Assembly: GCA_026129905.1 (NCBI GenBank)
Contig: JAHCHE010000005.1
Coordinates: 186,001 to 250,000, forward strand
From: Bryobacteraceae bacterium
GTDB lineage: Bacteria > Acidobacteriota > Terriglobia > Bryobacterales > Bryobacteraceae
DNA length: 64,000 nucleotides
Direction: 5' to 3'
Of the stretch, positions 49,781-59,171 are shown piece after piece. The position numbers and the translations under genes were made by a program. Position 1 is the first letter of the stretch. Every line of letters begins with the position of its first letter. The notes beneath the pieces are model-generated. The model was not told where the DNA came from and did no database searches. It worked only from the letters and a program-made list of their open reading frames with translations.

Positions 49781-52225
49781 CTACTCATGGCGGAGAGCTT
49801 GCGCAGGATTCAGTTTGGTCGCCGAACGGGCGGGTACGTAACAGGCGAGCATGACCGCGGTGAATAGGAGAGCCGCGATGGCGGCAAACAGGAGGGGATC
49901 GTTGGGCCGGTCGAGCACAACCCGGCCGGACAAGGCCCGGCTTAGCGCCGCCGCGGCGACGATGCCGATGGCAACACCGGCCAAGGCGATGCGCGCGCCG
50001 CGGCGGATCACCATCCAGATAATCTCGGATTGCCGGGCGCCCAGCGCTGTCCGTACCCCGAATTCTTGGGTCCGCTGGCGCACGGCGTAAGCCATGACGC
50101 CATAGATTCCGATGAGCGCCAGGACAAGCGCCAGCAAGCCGAAACCGCCGGCGAGAACGCCTCCGATGGTGGTTGGATACTGCGAGGTCTCCAAGTGACG
50201 CGCCATCGTGTTGAGTTGGCACGGCGGCAGAGCGGGGTCGAGTTCCGAGATCGCCCTTCCAACGCCTGCCAGAACCTTCGCCGGCGCATCCCGGGTGCGG
50301 ACATGGAGGGTGACAAAGGGCGCGTAGTGCTGGTCGTAAGGAAGGTAGAAATAAGGCAATGGCGGGTCAGAAAGCTGGAAGTACTTGCCGTCGCCCGCCA
50401 CGCCGACGATGCGAATGCGCTCTTTGCCAATACGGAAGGCGCTGCCGATCGGGTCGCGGCCGGCCCAGTAACGGAGCGCCAGGGTCTGATTGATGACCGC
50501 CACCGGCCCGGCGCCCTCGCGGTCCCATTCCTGGATGGCCCGCCCACGCAGGATCGGGATGCCCAGAGTATCGAAATAGCCGGCGCTCACCGAGTTGAAA
50601 TCGGCAAAGATTCGCCGGCCACCCACGGCGGCCGGGTATCCTTCCGGGACAATTTCCATTGTCTGTCTCCCGTAGCTCACCGGCGCCAGGACGGCGAACG
50701 CTGTTGAGCCCACACCGGGCAACTGTTTGACGCTCTCCTGCAGGCGTCTGAGGAAGGCGCGGCCTTGAGGCTCGGAATAGCCGCCATAGCTCAGATTGAG
50801 GCTGGCGACAATCTGCTTGTCGACGTCGAAGCCCGGATCCAACCGCAAAGTCATCCGCGCGGTCCTGAGAAACAGCACCGTCATCACCAGCAGAACCAGG
50901 GCCGCCGCCACCTGCGCGCTTACCAACGCCGCTTGGAGCCGCGACTGCCGCGGGCCGCCTCCGGAACTGGCCCACCGGTCCCGTAGGGATCCGATCAACC
51001 GCAGGCGGCTGTTTCTGAGCGCGGGGAGCGCCCCGAATGCCAAACCGGCGCCCGCCGACACGGCCAGCGTGAACCAGAGTACGACCGGGTCAAGGCCGAC
51101 CTGGAGGTCCAGCGGAAGCGGCGCCGGCGGATCGACGAGGTTCCACAGCTCGAGCAACCAAGCGGCGACCAGGAGACCAACGGCGCCGGCCACCACTGAC
51201 ATCGCCACGCTCTCGGTCAAGAGCTGGCGAAGCACCCGCCCGCGGCCTGCTCCCATCGCGAAGCGCAAGGCGATTTCCTGCTCGCGGCCCACGCCGCGCA
51301 CCAAGAGCAGGTTGGCGACGTTGGCGCAAGCGATTGCGAGCACTATGCCGACCAGACCCATCATGACGCTGAGGAAAGCCGTCACCCCTTGGCCAATTGC
51401 GACGATGGGAAAGCGGGACGCGACGCCCCCTATAAGTCGAAAGGTCGTACCCCTGTTCTCGTCGGGGTGATCGCGACTCAACCTGGCGGCCAGCACATCC
51501 AGGGCGGCCTGCGCTTGCCGAGGCTTGATGCCCGGCGCCAAGCGAGCCGTGTAATCCAGCCAGCCGCTGGCGCGGGAGTGAATACTCTGGCGGCCCGGTA
51601 TCAGGGGAGCGCTCATGGTAACAGGAACCCAGAGATCGGTCGCGAAACCTGTCGTCACTCCACGGAAACCCGGCGGCCCGACGCCCACTACCGTGAACGG
51701 GAACCGGTTTACCCGAAGCTTCCGTCCAACGATAGCCGGGTCCGAGCCAAAATGCCGGTTCCACAGACGATGGCTGATGACTGCCACTGCCCTTTCGCCA
51801 TCATCGAGGACGTCATCCTGCCGCAGCGTTCGGCCGAGATGGGGCGCGACTCCGAGAACATCGAAGTAGTTACCTGAAACCAGCAAGCCGAGAACAACCA
51901 CCGGCCGGTCGCCGGCCATCACGCTAACCGGCCAGTAACTGCTGGCAAGGACTCCCTCGAGGGGCTCACAATGGTCGCGCAGATCCTCGTAATTCGGATA
52001 GGAACCCCGGCTCCCTTCGAGTCCCTCTTTCCGGGTCTCGATCGCCAGCAGGCGGCCCGGATCCCTGACGGCAAAAGGCCGCAGCAAAAGACCGTAGACA
52101 ACGCTGAACATGGCGGTGTTGGCGCCGATACCCAGCGCCAGCGAAAGGCCGGCCGCCAACGCGAAGCCCGGACTGCGAGCCAGCAACCGCAAACCAAAGA
52201 GGAGATCCTTCCAGATGCCGCCCAT
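49781..52225 (-). CDS. ADOP-type ABC transporter permease (two MacB/FtsX units)
   Basis: An 814-residue permease of the acidobacterial duplicated orphan permease type. The start WKDLLFGLRLLARSPGFALA, then LSLALGIGANTAMFSVVYGL, is diagnostic. Each half has a periplasmic MacB-like core (VSGNYFDVLGVAPHLGRTLR; SVSAGYFDTLGIPILRGRAI) and an FtsX membrane part; the final FtsX includes RQRTQEFGVRTALGARQSEI. No ATPase is adjacent, hence orphan. ATG 52225 fits the family start, although the frame is open to GTG 52495. It sits between an antiporter gene and a decayed copy of that gene's 3' end. Confidence 0.9.
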   Translation of the reverse strand: MGGIWKDLLFGLRLLARSPGFALAAGLSLALGIGANTAMFSVVYGLLLRPFAVRDPGRLLAIETRKEGLEGSRGSYPNYEDLRDHCEPLEGVLASSYWPVSVMAGDRPVVVLGLLVSGNYFDVLGVAPHLGRTLRQDDVLDDGERAVAVISHRLWNRHFGSDPAIVGRKLRVNRFPFTVVGVGPPGFRGVTTGFATDLWVPVTMSAPLIPGRQSIHSRASGWLDYTARLAPGIKPRQAQAALDVLAARLSRDHPDENRGTTFRLIGGVASRFPIVAIGQGVTAFLSVMMGLVGIVLAIACANVANLLLVRGVGREQEIALRFAMGAGRGRVLRQLLTESVAMSVVAGAVGLLVAAWLLELWNLVDPPAPLPLDLQVGLDPVVLWFTLAVSAGAGLAFGALPALRNSRLRLIGSLRDRWASSGGGPRQSRLQAALVSAQVAAALVLLVMTVLFLRTARMTLRLDPGFDVDKQIVASLNLSYGGYSEPQGRAFLRRLQESVKQLPGVGSTAFAVLAPVSYGRQTMEIVPEGYPAAVGGRRIFADFNSVSAGYFDTLGIPILRGRAIQEWDREGAGPVAVINQTLALRYWAGRDPIGSAFRIGKERIRIVGVAGDGKYFQLSDPPLPYFYLPYDQHYAPFVTLHVRTRDAPAKVLAGVGRAISELDPALPPCQLNTMARHLETSQYPTTIGGVLAGGFGLLALVLALIGIYGVMAYAVRQRTQEFGVRTALGARQSEIIWMVIRRGARIALAGVAIGIVAAAALSRALSGRVVLDRPNDPLLFAAIAALLFTAVMLACYVPARSATKLNPAQALRHE

Positions 52226-52541
52226 AGCGGGAAGACATCTGGCAAGCCTCGTGCCAAACCGAATAGGGGCGGTTTCGAGCGTTCCAGCGGTCCAGGACGC
52301 GGCAGGCGTTCCAATTCGGACAAGCAAATCCCGAATTCGGACATACTCGGATAGTCCGGCGGTCGGCGGCGCTCGGCAGCACTGCCGTCGAAACGGTCTC
52401 CGGCTCCTGGAGGCCAAGTGAGATCTCCATACATCGCTCCCATTCGAGGTTTGTCCGCGGAACGCGAACAACCGGAGGCGTAACATGGTGAGCACTCCGA
52501 CGACGCGCCCTTACCGCGCCTGTGGGGATCGTGGCCCGTAG
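52226..52541. other. Leader region of the ADOP permease, no gene seen
   Basis: A 316-bp stretch. On the minus strand it remains open in the permease frame up to GTG 52495, but the translated sequence (Arg-rich, RSHLASRSRRPFRRQCC) does not resemble a protein domain. No PadR regulator gene, which often precedes ADOP genes, is present. Confidence 0.5.
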
Positions 52542-52680
52542 CAGTCGGCCTTGATTGTCCTGGAAAGCCGCGGAAAGGATTTTCTGGTTCCGCGCGGGGG
52601 GAGCGACGCTGGAGCAGGGCGACGTGATGCTGGCGCTCGGCGAAAGCAAGGACATCGCGGCGGTGCGGTCGGTGGTGGAG
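52542..52680 (+). pseudogene. Antiporter 3'-end repeat, decayed copy
   Basis: Reads like the RCK_C tail of the antiporter at 48248: LESRGKDFLVPRGGS, then after an inserted G, TLEQGDVMLALGESKDIAAV and RSVVEAG. Identity to 49561-49698 is about 88 percent. It has no start or upstream part of the gene and ends in a run of G at 52681-52688. It is a leftover from duplication or from displacement of the original 3' end by an insertion. Confidence 0.75.
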
Positions 52681-52755
52681 GCGGGGGGGGCCAGATGGCG
52701 AGCGAAGGCCGCCGGAGCAATTACCCCAGTGAAGGCAGCAGCCACATGGTGGTGC

Positions 52756-53106
52756 TCAGAATACCAGCACGCGGTCGGCTTCTTTCGTCCAGGCGACGAA
52801 CTCCTGCAATGCGCCGCGGTATGTTCCGGAAAGCAAGTTCTCATCGCGGATGCCGCGCTCGTCCATACACGCGCCGCAGACCGCGGCGGGGTGGCCGGCC
52901 GCGAGGTACCGGCGGAGCGTCCACTCGATGTTGTGGCGGCCGACGGGAACCGGTTGGCCCGCGACGGCGCACCAGGCGCCATCGCCGAGGAAGAAGAGGC
53001 GGACGGCGACTTCTTCGTCCGCGGCGAAGGCGGTGGCCACGCGGATCGCGTTGTAGGGGCGCTCGCCGGAGTAGGGGGCGTCGTTGATGGCGATGAGCAC
53101 GGTCAT
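52756..53106 (-). CDS. DsrE-family-like small protein
   Basis: A 116-residue protein: VLIAINDAPYSGERPYNAIR, then AVRLFFLGDGAWCAVAGQPV, then GACMDERGI and a final ADRVLVF. This is the DsrE/YchN-type alpha/beta fold. Cys residues at WCAVAG and VCGACMDERG sit where sulfur-relay members carry the reactive Cys. No dsr or tus genes are nearby. ATG 53106 follows AGGA by 5-6 bp. Confidence 0.8.
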   Translation of the reverse strand: MTVLIAINDAPYSGERPYNAIRVATAFAADEEVAVRLFFLGDGAWCAVAGQPVPVGRHNIEWTLRRYLAAGHPAAVCGACMDERGIRDENLLSGTYRGALQEFVAWTKEADRVLVF

Positions 53107-53282
53107 GGGATTCCTGCCGATGATCACAGAGTAGCCGAAGCGGAACCAAAGCTCCGGCGCACAGAAGCAGGGCGCGTCAAGCGAACGGGCGGGGATGAAA
53201 GCCCCGCGCGGACTCAAAGCCCAGCCCCCTGGGTTTGACACGCCGCGCGGGCTCTTGGAGAATAGAAGTGAGCCCCAATCCC

Positions 53283-53369
53283 GCGGATGTGGCGGAACTG
53301 GCAGACGCGCATGGTTCAGGTCCATGTGGGAGCAATCCCGTGGAGGTTCAAGTCCTCTCATCCGCACCA
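53283..53369 (+). tRNA. tRNA-Leu (anticodon CAG)
   Basis: Class II tRNA with acceptor stem GCGGATG / CATCCGC, D-arm region TGGCGGAACTGGCAGACGC, anticodon loop with CAG at 53317-53319, a long variable arm (GTGGGAGCAATCCCGT), T-arm GAGGTTCAAGTCCTC and an encoded CCA at 53367-53369. It reads CTG codons. Confidence 0.96.
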
Positions 53370-53448
53370 ATCAAGAGCAGCGTGATCGTTCCCGCTCGAT
53401 GGCGATCTGTCCCCGCGTCGCGCCCGTCGCGAGATATGATGAACGCTC

Positions 53449-54600
53449 ATGCGGCTGATTGTCGTTCTTGCGCTGTTCGCGGTTTGCATCCGGGGCGCGG
53501 AATCGGACCCCCGCTGGAAGCGGCACGTCATCGCGGAAGGCTACTTCAACCAGACCGCCATCTCGGCTGACTTCACGGGCGACGGGCTGCCGGACGTCAT
53601 TGCGACCGATAACGACCGGCTCCGAACCATCCTCTACGTAGCGCCGGACTGGAAGCCGGTGGCGATCCACGAGGGAACCGAACTCATCCACAGCGCGGTG
53701 ATCGACGTCGATGGGGACGGCGATCCCGATTACATCGGCTGCCGGTACTCGCCCGGCTATATCTTCTGGCTCGAACGGCCGGACAATCTGCTCCGGGGAC
53801 CGTGGCCGCTGCACGTCATCGACGATGTCCGGCAAGGCGGGGGGGACGGCATACACGGCCTGATCACCGGCGACGTTGACCGGGATGGAAAGCTCGATCT
53901 CATCGGCAACAGCGCCCAGCCGGAAGGCGCCTTTGCCAACTCGCTGGCGTGGTTTCGCATCCCGGGCGATCCCCGCGCCGCGAAGAGGTGGGAGCGCTAC
54001 GTCTTCGCCCGCGGCGACGCCCCTGGTCTTAGCCACTATCACGGTTTCGGCGACGTGAACGGCGACGGCCGCCCGGACATCGCCAGCGCCGCCAAAGTTC
54101 CGCCGGACGGCAACTGGTTCGCCTGGTGGGAACAGCCCGCCGATCCCCGCGGCGCCTGGAAGAAACATGTCATCGCAACCGGCCAAGAGGGCGCAACCAA
54201 CATCCTCATCGTCGACGTTAACGGCGATGGCAAAGCGGATTTCGTCGCCTCCCGCGGCCACGGGGTGGGCCTGGTCTGGTACGAGGCGCCGGGCTGGAAG
54301 GCGCACGAGATCGACCGCGAACTGCGCGGGCCGCACTCGCTCGACATCGGCGACATCGACGGGGACGGCGATATCGACGTCGTCACCACGGCCAAGGACT
54401 CGTTTATCACCGCCTGGTTTGAAAACGACGGCCGGGGCAATTTCCGCACCCACTACGTGCATCAGAAGCAAGCGTCGTACGATATCCGGCTGGTCGATAT
54501 GGACGGCGACGGCGACCTGGACATCCTCAACGCCGGCCAGGAAAGCCGCAACGTCGTCTGGTTCGAAAACCGGATCGGGATTCCCGCCAAGCCGAAGTGA
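53449..54600 (+). CDS. Secreted FG-GAP/VCBS repeat protein
   Basis: A 383-residue exported protein. The signal peptide is LIVVLALFAVCIRGAES. At least six calcium-binding-like repeats appear: DVDGDGDPDYIG, DVDRDGKLDLIG, DVNGDGRPDIAS, DVNGDGKADFVA, DIDGDGDIDVVT and DMDGDGDLDILN. They predict an integrin-alpha-like seven-bladed propeller. These proteins are abundant in acidobacteria and planctomycetes and bind glycans or proteins; no catalytic domain is visible. It starts about 80 bp after tRNA-Leu. Confidence 0.88.
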   Translation: MRLIVVLALFAVCIRGAESDPRWKRHVIAEGYFNQTAISADFTGDGLPDVIATDNDRLRTILYVAPDWKPVAIHEGTELIHSAVIDVDGDGDPDYIGCRYSPGYIFWLERPDNLLRGPWPLHVIDDVRQGGGDGIHGLITGDVDRDGKLDLIGNSAQPEGAFANSLAWFRIPGDPRAAKRWERYVFARGDAPGLSHYHGFGDVNGDGRPDIASAAKVPPDGNWFAWWEQPADPRGAWKKHVIATGQEGATNILIVDVNGDGKADFVASRGHGVGLVWYEAPGWKAHEIDRELRGPHSLDIGDIDGDGDIDVVTTAKDSFITAWFENDGRGNFRTHYVHQKQASYDIRLVDMDGDGDLDILNAGQESRNVVWFENRIGIPAKPK

Positions 54601-54637
54601 GAATCGCAGAGGCCTCGCCGTTAGCCAACCTGCGCCG

Positions 54638-54680
54638 CGCTCATGATGCTTCTGATGCTAGCATAGAAGCATCATGAGCG
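54638..54680. promoter_or_regulatory. Perfect palindromic operator of the vapBC-like operon
   Basis: Two 16-bp arms, CGCTCATGATGCTTCT (54638-54653) and AGAAGCATCATGAGCG (54665-54680), are exact inverted copies separated by 11 bp. The right arm covers the ATG of the antitoxin gene (54674). Antitoxins of this type repress their own operon, so this is the likely VapB-VapC operator. As RNA it could also hide the start codon. Confidence 0.75.
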
Positions 54681-54922
54681 TCAGAACGACAGTCACCCTT
54701 GATGACGACGTCGTGGAACGGGTAAGGCGCGAAAGCCGGTCCAGGGGAGCGTCGTTCCGTGACACGCTGAATGATCTGCTGCGCACCGCGTTGAGCATCG
54801 AGAACCGGCCCCGGCGCCGGACGCTCAGGATCAAGCCCGCTCACATGGGGTACCGGCCGGGCCTGAACTACGATGACGTCGAGTCGCTGCTCGAATATGG
54901 GGAAGGCGAACAGCACCGGTGA
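54674..54922 (+). CDS. Type II antitoxin, ribbon-helix-helix (VapB-like)
   Basis: An 82-residue protein. The N-terminus SVRTTVTLDDDVVERVRRES, then GASFRDTLNDLLRTAL, is a ribbon-helix-helix DNA-binding domain. The C-terminal 35 residues (MGYRPGLNYDDVESLLEYGE) would wrap around the toxin. Its stop overlaps the toxin start by 4 bp (GTGA at 54919-54922). A perfect inverted repeat covers its start codon. Confidence 0.88.
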   Translation: MSVRTTVTLDDDVVERVRRESRSRGASFRDTLNDLLRTALSIENRPRRRTLRIKPAHMGYRPGLNYDDVESLLEYGEGEQHR

Positions 54923-55353
54923 CAATCGTCGATGCCAACTTGCTGCTGTACGCCTATAACGCCGATGCGCCCCAACAATCGGCCGCCTCGAGGTGGCTGG
55001 AGGAACTGCTGCAAAGCGAAGAGGGCATAGGGTTGCCGTGGGTAACCATCTGGGCGTTTCTTCGGATCGCGACAAATTCGAGGATCTGGTCCAACCCGTT
55101 GTCCGCGCAGCAAGCGTTCGCCATCGTCGAGAAATGGCTTGCGCAACCGGGCGTTGTTCTCCTGCAACCAGGGCCGCGGCATGCGGGTATTCTCCAGAAG
55201 TTGCTGAGCGAATATAGGGTGACCGGACCGCTCGTCATGGACGCTGTCATGGCTGCGCTCGCGATTGAAAATGGAGCGCGCCTGGCGTCGACGGATCATG
55301 ACTTCCGGCGGTTTCCGGAATTGCGGTGGACGAATCCGCTCAGCCAAGAGTGA
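54919..55353 (+). CDS. PIN-domain toxin (VapC-like ribonuclease)
   Basis: A 144-residue PIN nuclease. The acidic active site is seen in IVDANLLLYAYN (Asp near residue 5), an Asp in LVMDAVMAALAIE and DHDF near the C-terminus (STDHDFRRFPEL). VapC-type PIN toxins cut tRNA or rRNA. It is translated from GTG within the antitoxin stop and followed 11 bp later by the MFS gene. Confidence 0.9.
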   Translation: MTIVDANLLLYAYNADAPQQSAASRWLEELLQSEEGIGLPWVTIWAFLRIATNSRIWSNPLSAQQAFAIVEKWLAQPGVVLLQPGPRHAGILQKLLSEYRVTGPLVMDAVMAALAIENGARLASTDHDFRRFPELRWTNPLSQE

Positions 55354-55364
55354 GAAAGAGAAAA

Positions 55365-56576
55365 ATGGAAGAGGCCTCAATTGGCATCAGAATTCGACTG
55401 AGCGGCATGATGCTGCTCCAGTACATGATGTTTGCCGTGTGGTGGGTGCCCCTGGCGGCGTACCTCAAAAACATGGGGGTCTCGGCAACCTACCAAGCGT
55501 GGATACTGAGCGTCATGCCGCTCGGCTGCCTGGTCTCCCCGGTTATCTGCATGGTAGCCGACAGGCATTTCGCCAGCGAGAAAGTGTTGACGATTCTAAA
55601 TCTCGGTTGCGCCGTGTTTTTCTTCCTGGGCGCCCGACAGACAACTCCGGAGTGGATGTTCGTCGTCTTGTTACTGGGGATGTGCTTTTACATGCCCACC
55701 TGGAGCCTGACGAACGCCATCGCCATGGCAAACTACCCGTCGGAAATGTTCCCGCAAATACGTGTTTTCGGCTCGATTGGCTGGGTCGCCAGCGCCGTCT
55801 TCAGCCTGATAGCCGCAACGAGTCTGTTCGACAAGGTCATCGACGGTACCGCGATTCCCCTCTACTGCGGCGCGGGCGTCGCACTAGCCGCGGCCTTACT
55901 GAACCTGACACTGCCCAATACGCCGCCTCCGGCCAAGGGGAAGGCAGCGTCGGTAATAGACGCGCTCGGCCTCCGGGCTCTCACTCTGCTCAAAGATCGC
56001 AATTTCGCGTTGTTCATTGTTATCTCGTTACTCTCCATGATCCCCTTCACGCTGTATTTTTCGCTTGGCTCTCAGTTCTTCGAAAGCCAGGGCTTCCAGC
56101 AGGTCACGGCAACCATGAACCTCGGGCAGCTCGTCGAGATATTCCTGATGTTTGTTGTGCCGCTGGCCCTGATGCGCTTCGGCGTCAAGTGGACGATGGC
56201 GGGCGGGCTGGCCGCGCTGGCCATACGCTACTTCGCGCTCTGGGGAGGAGTTGCCGCCGACCAGGTGTTTCTGTACTACATCGCGATCCTTGTGCACGGA
56301 CTCATTTTCGGTTTTTTCTACGTCAGCGGCCAGGTCTACGTCGATCAAAAGGCCCCACCCGAGATCCGCGCCCAAGCTCAGGGATTGATCGTCCTGATCT
56401 GTTTCGGCACCGGCATGCTGATCGGCACATTCGTCAGCGTCAGGTTGATCGAACGCTTCACCACCGGCGGCGTGAGCAACTGGAATCCGGTTTTCGTGAT
56501 CATGGCGCTCGTATCGGCCGCGTTGGTAGCGGCCCTATCTGTGCTCTTCCGGAACGATGTCAAGCAGGCTGCGTAG
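55365..56576 (+). CDS. MFS transporter, nucleoside:H+ symporter-like
   Basis: A 403-residue inner-membrane protein with twelve predicted helices. The N-terminal IRLSGMMLLQYMMFAVWWVP and YMPTWSLTNAIAMANYPSEM, then IRVFGSIGWVASAVF, match the NupG/XapB-type nucleoside symporter branch, as does the C-terminal FFYVSGQVYVDQKAPPEIRA. The substrate is inferred at family level. It lies 11 bp downstream of the PIN toxin, so it may be read through from the TA promoter. Confidence 0.85.
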   Translation: MEEASIGIRIRLSGMMLLQYMMFAVWWVPLAAYLKNMGVSATYQAWILSVMPLGCLVSPVICMVADRHFASEKVLTILNLGCAVFFFLGARQTTPEWMFVVLLLGMCFYMPTWSLTNAIAMANYPSEMFPQIRVFGSIGWVASAVFSLIAATSLFDKVIDGTAIPLYCGAGVALAAALLNLTLPNTPPPAKGKAASVIDALGLRALTLLKDRNFALFIVISLLSMIPFTLYFSLGSQFFESQGFQQVTATMNLGQLVEIFLMFVVPLALMRFGVKWTMAGGLAALAIRYFALWGGVAADQVFLYYIAILVHGLIFGFFYVSGQVYVDQKAPPEIRAQAQGLIVLICFGTGMLIGTFVSVRLIERFTTGGVSNWNPVFVIMALVSAALVAALSVLFRNDVKQAA

Positions 56577-56656
56577 GCGGAATCGACCGTAAACCGGCAG
56601 GATTTATCCGCGCGGGGCCTGAGCCCGCAAGATCGAGGGAGCGGGGCCGGGGATCG

Positions 56657-58138
56657 TTATCGCCCCAGCTTTTGCTTGAGAAGGTCGTTGACCGCCTGCG
56701 GATTGGCCTGTCCGCGCGTGGCCTTCATCACCTGCCCGACAAAGAAAGCCGCTACCGCCGTCTTTCCGCTCCGGTATTGTTCCACCTGCTTGGGGTTTCG
56801 GGCCAGCACGTCATCCACGATTTTCTCGATCTCGCCGGCGTCGGAGATCTGGCGCATGCCCTCGCGCTCGACAATCTCCCGCGCGGCGGCGCCGGTGGCG
56901 AACATCCGGGCGAAGACTTGCTTGGCCATCTTGCCGCTTAGTTCCCCCTTGGAGACCAGAGCGAGAAGCTCGCCGAGTTGCTCCGGGGCGACAGGGGACT
57001 CGGCGATCGGCTTTCCCTGCGCGTTCAACAGAGCCATCAGATCGCCCTGGACCCACTTGGAAGCCTCTACAGGGTTGCGGGAGACCGTAGCGGCCTTCTC
57101 GAAATAGGCGGCCAGTTCCTGGGTCTGCGTCAGGACTTCGGCGTCGTACTCGCGCAGGCCGTAGGACTGGACGAAGCGGGCGCGCTTTTCGCCCGGCAGT
57201 TCGGGCATGGCGTTGCGCAGGCCCTCCAGCCAGCAATCGCCGATCTGAAGCGGAAGCAGGTCCGGCTCGGGAAAGTACCGGTAGTCGTGGGCGTGCTCCT
57301 TGCTGCGCATGCCCACGGTGATGTTGTTCTGGGCGTCGTAGAGGCGCGTCTCCTGCGAGACGGTTCCGCCATCCTCGATGACGGCCACCTGCCGGGCGAT
57401 CTCGTAATCGAGCGCCATGCGAAGGAAACGGAACGAATTCAGGTTCTTGACCTCGGCTTTGGCGCCGAATTTCTCCGCCCCGCGCAGCCGGACGGATACG
57501 TTGGCGTCGCATCGGAGGTGCCCCTTCTCCATGTCGCAGGTGGAGACCTGGAGGTATTGCAGCCGTTGCTTCAGCTCCGTGAGGTAGGCATACGCCTCTT
57601 CGGAGCTGCGCATGTCGGGCTCGCTCACGATCTCGATGAGCGGGGCGCCGCAGCGGTTCAGATCGACGTAGGTGTAGCGTTCGGAATCGCGAAAGCCCTC
57701 GTGAAGGCTCTTGCCGGCGTCATCCTCCATGTGTACGCGGGTGACGCCGATGCGTTTCACAGCGTCGTTGATCCGGATGTCAATAAATCCGTGTTCGGCC
57801 AGCGGCGACTCGTATTGCGAGATCTGATAGCCCTTCGGGAGGTCCGGGTAGAAGTAGTTCTTGCGCGCCAGGCGGGAGACGGCGTTGACGCGGCAGCTCA
57901 GCGCGAGGGCGGCCTGCGCCGCCAGTTCCACGGCCCGTTCGTTGAGCACCGGGAGGGCGCCGGGCAGGCCGAGGCAGACGGGACAGACGTTGGTGTTCGG
58001 CGGGGCGCCGAAGCTGGTGGGGCAGCCACAGAAGATCTTCGTGCGCGTCGCGAGCTGGACATGCACCTCGAGACCGATCACGGGCTCGTATTTATCGAGG
58101 ACCTCGGCGGAAGCGAGCACATCGGCGCGGGAAGCCAT
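56657..58138 (-). CDS. gatB: Asp-tRNA(Asn)/Glu-tRNA(Gln) amidotransferase subunit B
   Basis: A 493-residue subunit that phosphorylates and amidates mischarged tRNA with GatA and GatC. Signatures: [40 protein letters not shown] (zinc Cys), [53 protein letters not shown], and the C-terminal YqeY-like tail [20 protein letters not shown]. gatA and gatC are not in the window. Confidence 0.97.
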   Translation of the reverse strand: MASRADVLASAEVLDKYEPVIGLEVHVQLATRTKIFCGCPTSFGAPPNTNVCPVCLGLPGALPVLNERAVELAAQAALALSCRVNAVSRLARKNYFYPDLPKGYQISQYESPLAEHGFIDIRINDAVKRIGVTRVHMEDDAGKSLHEGFRDSERYTYVDLNRCGAPLIEIVSEPDMRSSEEAYAYLTELKQRLQYLQVSTCDMEKGHLRCDANVSVRLRGAEKFGAKAEVKNLNSFRFLRMALDYEIARQVAVIEDGGTVSQETRLYDAQNNITVGMRSKEHAHDYRYFPEPDLLPLQIGDCWLEGLRNAMPELPGEKRARFVQSYGLREYDAEVLTQTQELAAYFEKAATVSRNPVEASKWVQGDLMALLNAQGKPIAESPVAPEQLGELLALVSKGELSGKMAKQVFARMFATGAAAREIVEREGMRQISDAGEIEKIVDDVLARNPKQVEQYRSGKTAVAAFFVGQVMKATRGQANPQAVNDLLKQKLGR

Positions 58139-58165
58139 GATTCCCCACTATTTTACAGGGGCCGG

Positions 58166-58708
58166 TCACCGTCCCCGGGCGAGATCGCCCCGGAGGGTCA
58201 TGCAGGTGGAGGAGGCGCGGGCCACCAAACGGTCCTGTTGGTCGAGGACGTCGGACTCCAGCAGCGTCAAGGTCTTGCCGTGCTTAACCACCCTACCGAT
58301 TGCCCGCAGCCGCCCGTTCCAGACGGGCCGAAGGAAGTTGATCTTGAGTTCGATGGTAGTGGAGGTCTCGCCCTCGACAAGCATGCTGCCGTGGGCGATG
58401 CCCATGGAGGTGTCGGCGATGGTGGACAGGACGCCGCCGTGCAGGGTGCCCATCGGGTTGAGGTGCTGTTCGCCGGACTGGAGCTCGATGACGGCGCGGC
58501 CCGGCGCCACTTCGAGAAGCTGAAATCCGATCAACCGGCTTAGCGGAAAGGCGTAGGTTCCCCGCCGCGCGGCGTCCTGGTATTTTTCCAGCAAGGTCTT
58601 GTATTTGCGGGTGTTAGCGCGTTCCGGCACCACCTTATTATCGCCGATCGGCAAAATGAAGCCGGAGGCCGTCAAAAAGAACGCAAGAACCACTAACAAG
58701 TCGCGCAA
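58166..58708 (-). CDS. PaaI-type hotdog thioesterase
   Basis: A protein of up to 180 residues. The hotdog core is clear: HLNPMGTLHGGVLSTIADTS, MGIAHGSMLVEGETSTTIEL, KINFLRPVWNGRLRAIGRVV. The conserved HGG and the Asp of the IAD segment fit acyl-CoA thioesterases of the 4HBT/PaaI group. The start is uncertain: TTG 58708 gives a hydrophobic 20-residue N-terminus, while GTG 58633 or 58630 gives a soluble enzyme. It lies 27 bp upstream of gatB. Confidence 0.85.
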   Translation of the reverse strand: MRDLLVVLAFFLTASGFILPIGDNKVVPERANTRKYKTLLEKYQDAARRGTYAFPLSRLIGFQLLEVAPGRAVIELQSGEQHLNPMGTLHGGVLSTIADTSMGIAHGSMLVEGETSTTIELKINFLRPVWNGRLRAIGRVVKHGKTLTLLESDVLDQQDRLVARASSTCMTLRGDLARGR

Positions 58709-58732
58709 TACGTCCGATAAGCATTACCAGCC

Positions 58733-59086
58733 ATGGACCGCCGAAAAGAACCGAGGATTGAAGCCGGCGGGCGCGTCACGGTCACCCTCCTTACAGGTCA
58801 TCCGATGAGCTGCGCCGGACAGGTGGTGAACTTCTCAGGCCGCGGCATGCGGCTTGTGCTGGAACAGCCTCTGCCGCGCAACGCGCCGATTCGTGTGGAC
58901 TGGAACGATTCCCTGCTGATGGGCGAGGTCTGCTACAACGCGCAGCAAGGCGATCATTACGCCGTGGGCGTGATGCTGGACCAGGCGCTGTTACAGGCAT
59001 CGGAGTTGATGCAACTGGCCGAAGCGCTGGGCACGGCCGCGGCGGCGGCGACGGAGCCGCCAACGGTCCACGAACGTACCGGCTAA
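58733..59086 (+). CDS. PilZ-domain protein
   Basis: A 117-residue single-domain protein. The c-di-GMP-binding pattern is present: RRKEPR at residues 3-8 and NFSGRGMRL (the D/NxSxxG motif with Asn) near 34-42, followed by small beta strands (APIRVDWNDSLLMGEVCYNA) and an Ala-rich helical tail. It is divergent from the thioesterase gene by 24 bp. Its partner is unknown. Confidence 0.87.
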   Translation: MDRRKEPRIEAGGRVTVTLLTGHPMSCAGQVVNFSGRGMRLVLEQPLPRNAPIRVDWNDSLLMGEVCYNAQQGDHYAVGVMLDQALLQASELMQLAEALGTAAAAATEPPTVHERTG

Positions 59087-59171
59087 GGCCCTGCTTGGGC
59101 CGTTCCCTTCGGTTTGGGGCGGTCCTGCGTGCTTGTGACCCTCACTTCCTTCAAGTGGTATTCTGCGGGGG

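Noticed and set aside
52226-52495. Additional 90-residue N-terminal domain of the ADOP permease
   Set aside because: The frame is open but the translation is Arg-rich and unlike any domain; the family start motif begins at 52225.
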